A stretch of 16,387 nt of DNA from JANRKT01 sp033763355. GTDB taxonomy: Bacteria; Bacteroidota; Bacteroidia; Chitinophagales; Chitinophagaceae. The notes beneath the pieces are model-generated. The model saw only the letters and a list, made by a program, of their open reading frames with translations. It did not search any database and was not told where the DNA came from. Within the stretch, counting starts at the first letter, position 1, and each line of letters begins with the position of its first letter. Of this stretch, positions 1 to 7,934 are shown piece after piece. Location of the stretch: assembly GCA_033763355.1 (NCBI GenBank), contig JANRKT010000420.1:1-16387 (forward strand), written 5' to 3'. Position numbers and translations under genes: made by a program.

Positions 1-872
1 CGTTTTTTATCTGCTGATGTTCCCAACTGGTCAAACATTTCGAGCATGGCGGATACTTTTACCACACTGTCCTGCTGCACTTCATCTTTATAATAATACA
101 ATAACAATACGGGTTGTTTTATTTTGGCAAAATTTTCAGTCGTCATGCTGCTTTCCAGCATTTCCTGCAGGGCGGCTACACTTTCAAGCCTGTATTTTGC
201 GTACCAGTATTTTTTAAAAATATCCCGCTGGTCTTTGGACATTACATAATCCGATCCTGTAACCAAACGCCCCGCCTGCAACCCCCAGTGGTTATTCACT
301 ACCCATGCATTTTTATCGTTAATAGCAATGTTGGGTGATAATAAAATCAATGCTTCCACATCATCCGGGTAAGCGGCTGCCAGTTGCAGGGCATTGCTGC
401 CGCCGGTTGAAGTGCCCATCAGGATAACTTTATTGCCCAGTTGTTTCCCTATGGCAAATGCTTCTTTTGCTGATTGCCAGTATTTGTCTGCAGTAAGGTT
501 AACCATATTTTCAACTGTGTCCAGTCCATGTTCTGCCAAACGGCTCAGGTAAAGGTTGCAGCCAAATTTGCGGGCTATGTTGCGGTGCACCGGGTTGCCC
601 TCTTCATGCGATGCCGAAAAGCCGTGCAGGTAAACAATGGCATATTCTGTTTTTTGTTTCAGCGAATCATTGAACCACACAATCCTTGCTTCATTACCGG
701 GTTTCAGTTTGTGCTGCGCTTCTTTTTGGCCGATATAACTTTCAAGCAATGCTGCTTCTGCAGGTATTTGCGGCAATGATTTATCGTAACTGGTCCCCTC
801 AGGTTTTGGGCCAAACAGGTAAACAATGGTTAATACAGCGGCAATGTACAGGAGAAGGCGCAGGAATTTCAT
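1..872 (-). CDS. Membrane-anchored alpha/beta hydrolase (C-terminus cut by window edge)
   Basis: Reads leftward from ATG at 872-870 and is open to the window edge, giving 290 visible residues. Residues 4-20 are hydrophobic and probably form an N-terminal membrane anchor or uncleaved signal. The core is an alpha/beta hydrolase fold: strand plus oxyanion-loop motif YLHGFSAS at 81-88, nucleophile elbow GTSTGG at 153-158 with Ser155 as the likely nucleophile, and a strand followed by YYKDEV at 260-265 where Asp263 is the likely acid. The catalytic His should lie just beyond the left edge. The family covers esterases, lipases and related enzymes; nothing here gives the substrate. It is divergent from the DUF2905 gene, 66 nt away. 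The fold is clear, the specific function unknown. Confidence 0.85.
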   Translation of the reverse strand, partial: MKFLRLLLYIAAVLTIVYLFGPKPEGTSYDKSLPQIPAEAALLESYIGQKEAQHKLKPGNEARIVWFNDSLKQKTEYAIVYLHGFSASHEEGNPVHRNIARKFGCNLYLSRLAEHGLDTVENMVNLTADKYWQSAKEAFAIGKQLGNKVILMGTSTGGSNALQLAAAYPDDVEALILLSPNIAINDKNAWVVNNHWGLQAGRLVTGSDYVMSKDQRDIFKKYWYAKYRLESVAALQEMLESSMTTENFAKIKQPVLLLYYYKDEVQQDSVVKVSAMLEMFDQLGTSADKK

Positions 873-938
873 GGTTCAGTTTGATTTTACTGCACAATTT
901 AGAATAAAACGGAAATTTGCAGGGATTAAGAAATCATC

Positions 939-1163
939 ATGCACAACCAGGCCGGTAAATACATTATGCTGATTGGCGGAATCATTTTCATAATTGGGAT
1001 TATCTGGTATTTCTTCGGTAATAAGCTGCACTGGATGGGAAGGCTGCCGGGTGATATCAGGATTGAAAAAGAGAACTTCAGGTTTTATTTTCCCATTACT
1101 ACAATGATTATTGCCAGTTTGGTGGTTACTGTACTTGTGCGCATTATCCGCAGGTTTCTGTAA
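939..1163 (+). CDS. DUF2905-family small membrane protein
   Basis: This 74-residue protein has two hydrophobic segments, about 8-26 and 51-68. Between them is the family-typical loop GRLPGDIRIEKENFRFYFP (34-52). Short length, two membrane helices and the GRLPGDI...FRFYFP signature match the DUF2905 family, which has no known function. Both ends probably face the same side, with the loop on the other. It stands alone in orientation before typA, which appears to have its own promoter 26 nt downstream. No strong promoter was found in front of it; the best -7 candidate (GAAATTTG, 912-919) lacks a well-spaced -33 element. Confidence 0.88.
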   Translation: MHNQAGKYIMLIGGIIFIIGIIWYFFGNKLHWMGRLPGDIRIEKENFRFYFPITTMIIASLVVTVLVRIIRRFL

Positions 1164-1188
1164 CCTTTGTATTAAACATGTCTTTTCA

Positions 1189-1220
1189 TTTGTTACCCCC
1201 GCCCTTTTAGCTTACCTTTG
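1189..1220 (+). promoter_or_regulatory. Bacteroidetes-type promoter of typA
   Basis: A -33 element TTTG (1189-1192) and a -7 element TACCTTTG (1213-1220, exact match to TAnnTTTG) are separated by 20 nt, the spacing expected for the Bacteroidetes primary sigma factor. Transcription would start near 1226-1228, giving a leader of about 57 nt that contains the heptad repeat at 1246-1280. Confidence 0.65.
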
Positions 1221-1245
1221 CGCCCTTAAAAACGCCGCAGCCTTT

Positions 1246-1280
1246 GCTTACAGCTCACAGCTCGTGGCTTACAGCTTTTA
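1246..1280 (+). repeat. Phased heptanucleotide repeat in the typA leader
   Basis: Five consecutive 7-nt units all begin with GCT: GCTTACA (1246-1252), GCTCACA (1253-1259), GCTCGTG (1260-1266), GCTTACA (1267-1273) and a decayed GCTTTTA (1274-1280). The array ends 3 nt before the typA ATG and fills most of the predicted leader. A second array of the same type lies at 7935-7969. Confidence 0.75.
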
Positions 1281-1283
1281 AAT

Positions 1284-3098
1284 ATGAACATCAGGAATAT
1301 AGCCATTATAGCCCACGTTGACCATGGAAAAACAACCCTGGTGGACAAGATTTTACATGCCACCAAAGTTTTTCGTGATAACCAGGAAACCGGTGAGCTG
1401 ATCATGGACAGTAACGACCTGGAAAGGGAAAGGGGGATTACCATCTTCAGCAAAAATGCAGCGGTTACCTATAAAGATGTAAAGATTAATGTGATTGATA
1501 CTCCAGGCCACGCCGATTTTGGCGGAGAAGTGGAAAGGGTATTGAAAATGGCAGACGGAGTGTTGTTGCTTGTTGACGCTTTTGAAGGCCCCATGCCGCA
1601 AACAAGATTTGTTCTGCAAAAGGCTTTGCAGTTAAACCTGCACCCCATTGTTGTTATTAATAAAGTGGACAAGCCCAATTGCCGCCCCGATGAAGTACAC
1701 GATGCGGTTTTTGAACTGTTCTTCAACCTTGATGCAACAGAAGAGCAATTAAATTTCCCTACTTATTACGGAAGCGGCAAGAACGGGTGGTTCAATGATT
1801 CGCTTACACCTATAGATAATATCAATCCTTTGCTGGATGGCATTTTAAAATATGTTCCCGAACCCAGGGTGAGCGAAGGCACATTGCAGTTGCAAATTAC
1901 ATCACTTGATTATTCTTCTTTTCTCGGCCGTATTGCCATTGGTAAAGTAACAAGGGGAAGCATTAAAGAAAATCAGCCTATTGCACTTGTGCAGGCAGAT
2001 GGCAGCATAAAAAAATCAAGGGTAAAAGAGCTGTATGTATTTGAAGGGATGGGCAAGAAAAAAGTTACAGCAGTAACTGCCGGCGACCTTTGTGCAGTTG
2101 TTGGGCTGGAAGATTTCAATATAGGCGATACCATTGCCGATGCTGAAAACCCTGAAGCGCTGCCGGTAATAAGTGTTGATGAACCCACCATGAGCATGCT
2201 GTTCAGCATCAATAATTCACCTTTTTATGGCAAGGATGGAAAGTTTGTTACCAGCCGCCATTTGCGTGACCGCCTGATGAAAGAAACAGAAAAGAACCTT
2301 GCGTTAAGGGTGGAAGATACGGACAATGCTGACGGTTTCCTGGTGTATGGCCGCGGTATTTTGCACCTCGGCATACTTATAGAAACCATGCGCCGCGAAG
2401 GATATGAACTGACTGTTGGCCAGCCGCAGGTGCTGGTAAAAGAAATAAACGGCAAGAAATGTGAGCCTTATGAAATATTGGTGGTAGATGTGCCGGCGGA
2501 ATACAGCGGCAAAGTAATTGACCAGGTTACCCAGCGGAAAGGGGAAATGCAGGTAATGGAAACCAAAGGAGAAATGCAGCACCTGGAGTTTGATATTCCT
2601 TCGAGGGGATTAATTGGCCTGCGTTCGCAAATGCTTACCAATACTGCAGGGGAAGCAGTAATGGCACATCGCTTCAGCGAATACAAACCATGGAAAGGTC
2701 CCATTCCCGGCCGCAACAACGGGGTGCTCTTGTCAAAGAACCAGGATAAAACCACCGCTTATTCCATAGATAAATTGCAGGACCGGGGTTCATTTTTTGT
2801 TGATCCGGGAGAAGAAGTTTATGTTGGCCAGATTATAGCAGAACACATCAAACCCGGCGACCTGGTGGTAAACGCTACAGAAGGAAAAAAACTTACCAAT
2901 ATGCGGGCCAGCGGCAGCGATGATTCTGTTCGCATTGTTCCCAAAATACAGATGACGCTGGAAGAGTGTATGGAATACATTCAGCAGGATGAATGTATTG
3001 AGGTAACGCCTAAAAATATCAGGCTCCGTAAAACCATATTGAATGAAGACGAACGGAAACGACAGGCAAAAAAGCTGAATACAGAAGCAGTAAACTGA
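1284..3098 (+). CDS. typA: Ribosome-associated translational GTPase TypA/BipA
   Basis: A full-length 604-residue BipA-family translational GTPase, normal length for the family. GTPase motifs are all present: G1 AHVDHGKTT (10-18), G2 ERERGITI (47-54), G3 DTPGH (72-76) and G4 NKVDK (126-130). The elongation-factor domain II follows, then EF-G-like domains III and V, and the BipA C-terminal region with RGLIGLRSQML and the conserved NMRASGSDD segment. BipA binds the ribosome at the EF-G site and helps ribosome assembly and growth at low temperature or under stress. ATG at 1284 starts the conserved MNIRNIAIIAHVDHGKTT N-terminus. It has its own promoter (1189-1220) and intrinsic terminator (3104-3131), so it looks like a single-gene unit. 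No obvious Shine-Dalgarno sequence; the start follows TTTTAAAT. Confidence 0.98.
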   Translation: MNIRNIAIIAHVDHGKTTLVDKILHATKVFRDNQETGELIMDSNDLERERGITIFSKNAAVTYKDVKINVIDTPGHADFGGEVERVLKMADGVLLLVDAFEGPMPQTRFVLQKALQLNLHPIVVINKVDKPNCRPDEVHDAVFELFFNLDATEEQLNFPTYYGSGKNGWFNDSLTPIDNINPLLDGILKYVPEPRVSEGTLQLQITSLDYSSFLGRIAIGKVTRGSIKENQPIALVQADGSIKKSRVKELYVFEGMGKKKVTAVTAGDLCAVVGLEDFNIGDTIADAENPEALPVISVDEPTMSMLFSINNSPFYGKDGKFVTSRHLRDRLMKETEKNLALRVEDTDNADGFLVYGRGILHLGILIETMRREGYELTVGQPQVLVKEINGKKCEPYEILVVDVPAEYSGKVIDQVTQRKGEMQVMETKGEMQHLEFDIPSRGLIGLRSQMLTNTAGEAVMAHRFSEYKPWKGPIPGRNNGVLLSKNQDKTTAYSIDKLQDRGSFFVDPGEEVYVGQIIAEHIKPGDLVVNATEGKKLTNMRASGSDDSVRIVPKIQMTLEECMEYIQQDECIEVTPKNIRLRKTILNEDERKRQAKKLNTEAVN

Positions 3099-3103
3099 TA
3101 CTT

Positions 3104-3131
3104 AACCCCGGCTGACCCCGGGGTTTTTATT
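3104..3131 (+). terminator. Intrinsic terminator of typA
   Basis: A perfect 8-bp stem AACCCCGG (3104-3111) / CCGGGGTT (3118-3125) with a 6-nt loop is followed by a T-rich tract. It starts 6 nt after the typA stop codon. Confidence 0.85.
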
Positions 3132-3134
3132 TAT

Positions 3135-3405
3135 TAATCTATCCTCTGTCTTAAGTCATGGCGGCCAGGGTACGAATGACTTCTTCGGAGAGCCATCTGC
3201 CTGCCGGACAGACAAACCGATATGTTATCCGGTCCCGGCACATATCTCATATATAACAATTCACTCAATAAAAACATCAGTTTACTCATTTGTGTGTTTA
3301 CAAGCGGCTACCGGGGTGTATCTTTACTACGGAAATTAAATAAGAAAAAAGAAAGGCAAATAAGGCAAGCAATAAATTCCGGGTAGTAGTTGATTTTTTA
3401 TTTAT
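3135..3405. other. Non-coding stretch with repeat-like palindromes
   Basis: No convincing gene lies between the typA terminator and the hairpin at 3406. The left half (about 3158-3256) is richer in GC and holds two imperfect hairpins. One is TCTGCCTGCCGGACAGA (3196-3212). The other has arms ACC-GATA (3216-3222) and TATC-C-GGT (3226-3233) with one bulged base. A 32-codon open frame at 3158-3256 crosses these and looks accidental. The right half is AT-rich and contains a TATCTTTA -7-like box at 3319-3326. It may be a dispersed intergenic repeat plus the body of a small RNA; neither is proven. Confidence 0.4.
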
Positions 3406-3431
3406 CCCCCGCCCCGTAAGGCGGGGGTTTT
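3406..3431 (+). terminator. GC-rich intrinsic terminator-like hairpin, T-tract on + strand
   Basis: A perfect 8-bp stem CCCCCGCC (3406-3413) / GGCGGGGG (3420-3427) with loop CCGTAA is followed by TTTT (3428-3431). It sits 8 nt past the stop of the minus-strand gene at 3440 and could end that transcript, but read from the minus strand it is followed by GATAAATAAAAAATC, an A-rich tract. The U-tract therefore favours a + strand transcript. Confidence 0.6.
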
Positions 3432-3439
3432 CAATTTAA

Positions 3440-3811
3440 TTATTGCATAGCCGCAGTAACGTTATACAACGGCCGTATAATTTTTTGGGCAGCTTTTATA
3501 ATATCATCAAGTGCTGCGAGGTTTAATGTGCTGCGGAGTTTTTTTACTTCTTCAAGGGCATCTTTCAGCGGGTCAAATTTTTTATTCAGTTCATCGGCTT
3601 TTTGCTGCATCATTTTTTTATAAGCCTCTTTTTTATCTTCGTCTTCGGGTTCAGCAGGAAGGGAGGCATTAAATTCATCAATCAGCGTATGGATATCTGT
3701 TTCCTTTAATGCACGGAGTGAAAATTCCAGTTGCTGCGGTGTAAGGGTTGATGGGGTAATTGCTTTCAAAGCAGCGGCAGCTTTTTCTATGGCATCATCA
3801 AGAGTATCCAC
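3440..3811 (-). CDS. Small charged alpha-helical protein of unknown function
   Basis: I do not recognise a family. It is 123 residues, rich in Lys, Glu, Asp, Leu and Ala, with no Cys, no signal peptide and no membrane segment. Residues about 55-95 are highly charged and likely form a long helix or coiled coil, after a Pro/Glu-rich linker (PAEPEDED, 52-59). The start is GTG at 3811-3809; no in-frame ATG exists before residue 66, and an in-frame TAA lies four codons upstream of the GTG. That TAA is the stop of the amidohydrolase gene, so the two genes share one frame and are 12 nt apart, almost certainly co-transcribed. Role unknown; it may be a cytoplasmic partner or an unrelated passenger. 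Confidence 0.65.
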   Translation of the reverse strand: MDTLDDAIEKAAAALKAITPSTLTPQQLEFSLRALKETDIHTLIDEFNASLPAEPEDEDKKEAYKKMMQQKADELNKKFDPLKDALEEVKKLRSTLNLAALDDIIKAAQKIIRPLYNVTAAMQ

Positions 3812-3823
3812 AAAAATGAAATT

Positions 3824-5101
3824 TTATTGTTTGTATATCACACCGTCTTTCATCACAAATACTACATCTTTCATCACTTTAATATCTTTCAGCGGGTCTC
3901 CGCTAACGGCAATAATATCGGCAGCCTTTCCTTTTTCAACAGATCCCAGCCTTTCTTTCTGGCCCAATAAATCTGCTGCAACTATGGTAGCAGCCTTAAT
4001 GGTTTCCATTGGCGGCATGCCCCCTTCGGTCATGTACTGAAATTCGAGATAATTTTTTCCGTGCTGAAAAACGGCAGCATCTGTGCCGAATGCAATTTTC
4101 ACACCTGCTTTAAAGGCTTTTGCGTAAGAGCCCTGTATCCTGTTGCCAACCTCAAGGGCTTTGGCAGTTACCATCGCAGTGTAATAACCGGGAATTTTTG
4201 CAGAATCTGTTACGGAACGCCCCGCAGTTAATGTAGGAACAAGATATGTTCCGTGCTGTTTCATCAGTTCAATGGCTTCATCATCTATAAAAGAACCATG
4301 TTCAATAGAATGAACACCTGCACGGATGGCCCTTTTCATTCCTTCAGCGCCGTGAGCATGTGCAGCTACTTTTAAGCCATAATCCCTTGCTGTTTCAACA
4401 ATAGCCTTTATTTCTTCTTCGGTAAACTGTGGGCCTGATCCATCTTTTGCAAGGCTTAAAACGCCGCCAGTTGCTGTAATTTTAATTACGTCTGCGCCGT
4501 CTTTATACCGTTGCCTCACTGCTTTTCTTGCATCATCCATGCCGTTGATAACACCTTCATTCGGGCCGGGGTCGCCCATTAAATCTTTGCGGTAGCCATT
4601 GGTGGGGTCGGCATGTCCGCCTGTGGTTCCTATTCCTTTTCCGCAGGTAAAAATCCTTGTTCCCCATACCGTGCCTTTATTAATGGCATTGCGCAATGCA
4701 ATATTTACCCCGCTTCCGCCCAGGTCACGAACGCTTGTAAAACCTGCCATAAGTGTGGTTTGTGCAATACGTAAAGCATCAAATGCCACATCGGCCGGGT
4801 TCATGATAAAGCGGTCGCCATAGTTTCCCCTTTTGGTTTCTCCTTCCACATGCACATGCATATCAATAAGGCCGGGCATTACGGTTTTATTTTTCAGGTC
4901 TATCAGTTTATCATCTTTACCAGGCTGTAAAAACCCTTTTTGTACATCAGTAATTTTCCCTCCTTGGGTTACAATGGTCATGTTGGGTAAAGCAGTATTG
5001 CTTACGCCGTCAATCAAAGTTCCGCAATGAATAACTGTTTTTTGTGCAGATAAACAAGTGCAGGCAGATGAGAGAATAATTAAAAACAAAAGTTTTCTCA
5101 T
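3824..5101 (-). CDS. Secreted metal-dependent amidohydrolase (imidazolonepropionase/prolidase-like)
   Basis: A 425-residue amidohydrolase-superfamily enzyme. Residues 1-19 form a signal peptide with likely cleavage before Gln20, so it acts in the periplasm or outside; the SSAC at 11-14 is only a weak lipobox. A full binuclear-metal set is visible: HxH at His82/His84 in DMHVHVEG, probable carboxylated Lys207 in VIKITATGG, His248/His250 in AAHAHG, His268 in SIEHGS, and Asp341 in FGTDAA. The C-terminal GKAADIIAVSGDPL (391-404) is typical of the flanking beta-sandwich domain. Closest families hydrolyse Xaa-Pro or other dipeptides, or cyclic amides; the substrate cannot be told from sequence alone. 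It is divergent from the CxxC membrane protein (67 nt) and is followed in the same frame by the small helical gene. Confidence 0.92.
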   Translation of the reverse strand: MRKLLFLIILSSACTCLSAQKTVIHCGTLIDGVSNTALPNMTIVTQGGKITDVQKGFLQPGKDDKLIDLKNKTVMPGLIDMHVHVEGETKRGNYGDRFIMNPADVAFDALRIAQTTLMAGFTSVRDLGGSGVNIALRNAINKGTVWGTRIFTCGKGIGTTGGHADPTNGYRKDLMGDPGPNEGVINGMDDARKAVRQRYKDGADVIKITATGGVLSLAKDGSGPQFTEEEIKAIVETARDYGLKVAAHAHGAEGMKRAIRAGVHSIEHGSFIDDEAIELMKQHGTYLVPTLTAGRSVTDSAKIPGYYTAMVTAKALEVGNRIQGSYAKAFKAGVKIAFGTDAAVFQHGKNYLEFQYMTEGGMPPMETIKAATIVAADLLGQKERLGSVEKGKAADIIAVSGDPLKDIKVMKDVVFVMKDGVIYKQ

Positions 5102-5168
5102 AACTGTTATTTATATGTGCTGGCATGAAGTTAGCCAGAAGCCGTAATTTTACATAAAATTTTCCGGG

Positions 5169-5402
5169 ATGAAAAAGTGGATGCTTGTTTTCCTGTTTAA
5201 TCTTGCTTGTTCGCTGTTCCTTGTTTCTTATTCCTCTTATGGCCAATGTTCAGTATGTACCAAAACCACTCAGCAATTGGGTGAAGAACCAGCCAGAGGC
5301 CTTAATGCCGGCATCCTCTACCTGATGTTTGCCCCTTTTGCCATTATGGGTTATGTAGGTTACCGCTGGTGGAAGAACAACAGGGAGGATGAGGGTTCCT
5401 GA
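5169..5402 (+). CDS. Small CxxC membrane protein, Bacteroidetes type
   Basis: A 77-residue protein with a signal peptide at about 1-25 (cleavage near YG/Q26), then a CSVC motif (Cys27, Cys30) at the new N-terminus, the segment RGLNAGILYLMFAPFAIMGY (43-62), and a basic and acidic tail. One membrane helix spans about 47-66. Short proteins of this plan (signal, QCxxC, then G-x-N-x-GILYL membrane helix) are, from memory, common in Bacteroidetes and of unknown function. The cysteines would sit in the periplasm near the membrane and could be redox-active or bind a metal; that is inference. It precedes the metalloprotease by 79 nt on the same strand. Confidence 0.8.
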   Translation: MKKWMLVFLFNLACSLFLVSYSSYGQCSVCTKTTQQLGEEPARGLNAGILYLMFAPFAIMGYVGYRWWKNNREDEGS

Positions 5403-5481
5403 TAAGGTTTATTTTCTTTTCACATTTATTGATTTAAAAATTATCCAAAGGGCTTCTTCCTTAACTTGGGTAAATAAAACC

Positions 5482-7902
5482 ATGTCTATGCTCCGCTTAT
5501 TATTTTTACTGTTATTCTTTCCCGCCTTATTAACAGCGCAAAAGCTCAGCTCCATTGAGGATAAAACAAAAGATTTTAAAAAGTATGAAGGGTTCCTGAA
5601 TTTTTACTGGGATGAAAATGCAGGAAAAATCTGGCTTGAAATTGACAAGTTAGATGCAGAGCTGTTATACGTTACTTCCCTTCCGGCTGGGCTTGGCTCA
5701 AACGATATTGGACTTGACAGGGGTTTGCTGGGCGGTACACGTATCATTAAATTCAATAAGGTGGGCAGGAAAGTTTTGATGATACAACCCAATTATGATT
5801 ACCGCGCCGTTACCAGTGATGCTGCAGAACGCAGGGCGGTTGAGCAGTCTTTCGCACAATCAGCAATCTGGGGTTTTACAGTGGAAGCGGAAAGCAATAA
5901 CAAAGTGCTGGTTGATGCTACTGATTTTATTTTACGAGATGCCATGCAGGTGGCCAATCGCTTAAGGAGAGGACAACAGGGAAATTATACTTTAGATAAA
6001 ACCCGCAGCGCTATTTACCTGCCGCGTACAAAAAACTTTCTGCAGAATACAGAAATGGAAGCCACCATTACATTTGCCAATACCGATGGCGTTACAGGAA
6101 ATTTTGTTCAATCTGTTACCCCCTCTGCTGAAGCCATAACATTGCGCATGCACCATTCTTTTGTGCAATTGCCTGATAAAGATTACAAGCCAAGGGCATT
6201 TGACCCACGCAGCAGCTTTATTCCCGTTTCATTTTATGATTACAGCACACCGGTATCAGAACCGGTAGAGAAATTTTTTGTAATGCGGCACAGGCTGCAA
6301 AAGAAAGACCCTGCAGCAGCAATGAGCGAACCGGTAAAACCCATAGTGTATTATTTAGATAATGGGACACCAGAACCCATCCGTTCAGCTTTATTGGAAG
6401 GGGCATCATGGTGGAACCAGGCATTTGAAGCTGCCGGATATAAAAATGCATTCCAGGTAAAAGTTTTGCCAGATACCGCCGACCCGATGGATGTACGTTA
6501 CAATGTTATTAACTGGGTGCATCGTTCAACAAGGGGATGGAGCTATGGCGCATCTGTGGTAGACCCGAGAACAGGCGAAATCATCAAAGGACATGTAACA
6601 CTCGGATCGTTAAGGGTAAGACAGGATTATTTGATTGCGCAGGGTTTGCTGGCCCCATTCGAAACCGGCATTCCTGCGGATGATAAAATGCTGAAGATGG
6701 CATTGGAGAGATTGAAGCAATTGTCTGCACATGAAGTGGGCCACACCATCGGGCTGATGCACAATTATGCTTCAAGCGTAAGCAGCCGGGCAAGTGTGAT
6801 GGATTACCCGCATCCGCTGGTAAGGTTGAATGCCAAAGGCGAAATTGATTTGACCGGTGCATACGATGATAAAATCGGTGAATGGGACAAGGCAGCAGTA
6901 ACATGGGGTTACCAGGATTTTGCCCCAGGAACAAATGAAACAGCAGCATTAAATAAAATATTATCAGATGCGGCAAAGAGCGGATTGCAGTTCATCAGCG
7001 ACCGTGATGCACGAGCCCCCGGCGGCATACACCCGCAGGCGCATTTGTGGGATAATGGTGCACATGCTGCTGATGAATTAAAGGATGTGATGCAAGTAAG
7101 GGCAAAAGCATTGAATGATTTCAGTGAAAAAAACATTCGCCCCGGCATGCCTATGGCCATGCTTGAAGATGTGCTGGTGCCGGTTTATTTATTTCACCGC
7201 TACCAGCTTGAAGCTGCTGTAAAACTGGTTGGCGGAATGAATTATACCTATGCTTTGCGTGGCGACGGACAATTGGTGACAAAAGTATTAGGCAGGCAGG
7301 AACAATTAAAAGCATTGGATGCAGTGATGGATTGTATTGATCCCAAAGTATTGTTATTGCCTGATAAAATTACTTCTCTTATTCCTCCTAGGCCGGCCGG
7401 GTATGATTTTTCAAGGGAATTGTTCCGCAAACGGACAGGGCTTGCATTTGATGCATTATCGCCTGCAGAAACTGCGGCGGATTTTCCATTATCTTTTTTA
7501 TTTAATAATGAACGGCTGAGCCGGATGGTGCAATATGAAATCAACGGGGGTTTGGGTATAAGTGAAATGATCAGCCGCATTATTAATAAAACATGGAAGG
7601 CCCAAAGAAGAACAGGAATGGAAAAGCTTATTCAGCAGCAAAATGAGCAAATCGTTCTTACTTATTTACTGGCAACAAGTATTGATGAAAACATTTCGTT
7701 TACTGCAAGGTCGGCAGTGCAAAAAGCATTAAGCGACCTTAAAACTTTTATTGAAGTACAAAAAAAATTATCCAAAGATGAATCATATACTGCTCATCTT
7801 ATTCTGGCTTTGGAAAGAATGAAAGCGCCGGAGAAAGCCAAACCGACCATTCATGCCGCCATGCCACCAGGTGCACCAATTGGATGTGATTTGGAAGAAT
7901 AA
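5482..7902 (+). CDS. Secreted zinc-dependent metalloprotease, DUF5117/DUF4953 (metzincin-like)
   Basis: An 806-residue protein from ATG at 5482. An upstream in-frame ATG at 5389 would add 31 residues in front of a good signal peptide (MSMLRLLFLLLFFPALLTAQ), so I reject it; ATG at 5488 is also possible. After the signal come an N-terminal beta-rich region (DUF5118/DUF5117 type, about 25-330) and the catalytic DUF4953-type region. The zinc motif HEVGHTIGLMH has His417, Glu418, His421 and His427, the extended metzincin form HExxHxxGxxH. A Met-turn candidate, Met440 in SVMDY, lies 13 residues after the last His, which supports a metzincin-like active site. The C-terminal MPPGAPIGCD is, from memory, family-typical. 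Probably a periplasmic or outer-membrane-associated protease; substrate unknown. It is convergent with the CDGSH gene. Confidence 0.93.
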   Translation: MSMLRLLFLLLFFPALLTAQKLSSIEDKTKDFKKYEGFLNFYWDENAGKIWLEIDKLDAELLYVTSLPAGLGSNDIGLDRGLLGGTRIIKFNKVGRKVLMIQPNYDYRAVTSDAAERRAVEQSFAQSAIWGFTVEAESNNKVLVDATDFILRDAMQVANRLRRGQQGNYTLDKTRSAIYLPRTKNFLQNTEMEATITFANTDGVTGNFVQSVTPSAEAITLRMHHSFVQLPDKDYKPRAFDPRSSFIPVSFYDYSTPVSEPVEKFFVMRHRLQKKDPAAAMSEPVKPIVYYLDNGTPEPIRSALLEGASWWNQAFEAAGYKNAFQVKVLPDTADPMDVRYNVINWVHRSTRGWSYGASVVDPRTGEIIKGHVTLGSLRVRQDYLIAQGLLAPFETGIPADDKMLKMALERLKQLSAHEVGHTIGLMHNYASSVSSRASVMDYPHPLVRLNAKGEIDLTGAYDDKIGEWDKAAVTWGYQDFAPGTNETAALNKILSDAAKSGLQFISDRDARAPGGIHPQAHLWDNGAHAADELKDVMQVRAKALNDFSEKNIRPGMPMAMLEDVLVPVYLFHRYQLEAAVKLVGGMNYTYALRGDGQLVTKVLGRQEQLKALDAVMDCIDPKVLLLPDKITSLIPPRPAGYDFSRELFRKRTGLAFDALSPAETAADFPLSFLFNNERLSRMVQYEINGGLGISEMISRIINKTWKAQRRTGMEKLIQQQNEQIVLTYLLATSIDENISFTARSAVQKALSDLKTFIEVQKKLSKDESYTAHLILALERMKAPEKAKPTIHAAMPPGAPIGCDLEE

Positions 7903-7934
7903 AACTGTGAACTACAGTCAAAATAAGTTATACA

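Noticed and set aside
3158..3256. 32-codon open frame between typA and the helical-protein gene
   Set aside because: It is short, runs through palindromic sequence, shows no recognised protein pattern and has no promoter or leader signal of its own.
5389..5481. N-terminal extension of the metalloprotease from ATG 5389
   Set aside because: It would put 31 residues in front of a clear signal peptide starting at 5482 and would overlap the end of the CxxC protein gene.
6584..6976. 130-codon minus-strand open frame inside the metalloprotease
   Set aside because: It lies antisense to codons of the conserved catalytic region, including the HEVGH motif, and has no domain features. Similar long antisense frames in typA, meaB and others were dropped for the same reason.
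7904..7918. ACTGT/ACAGT inverted repeat after the metalloprotease stop, as a terminator
   Set aside because: The stem is only 5 bp, AT-rich and has no following T-tract.
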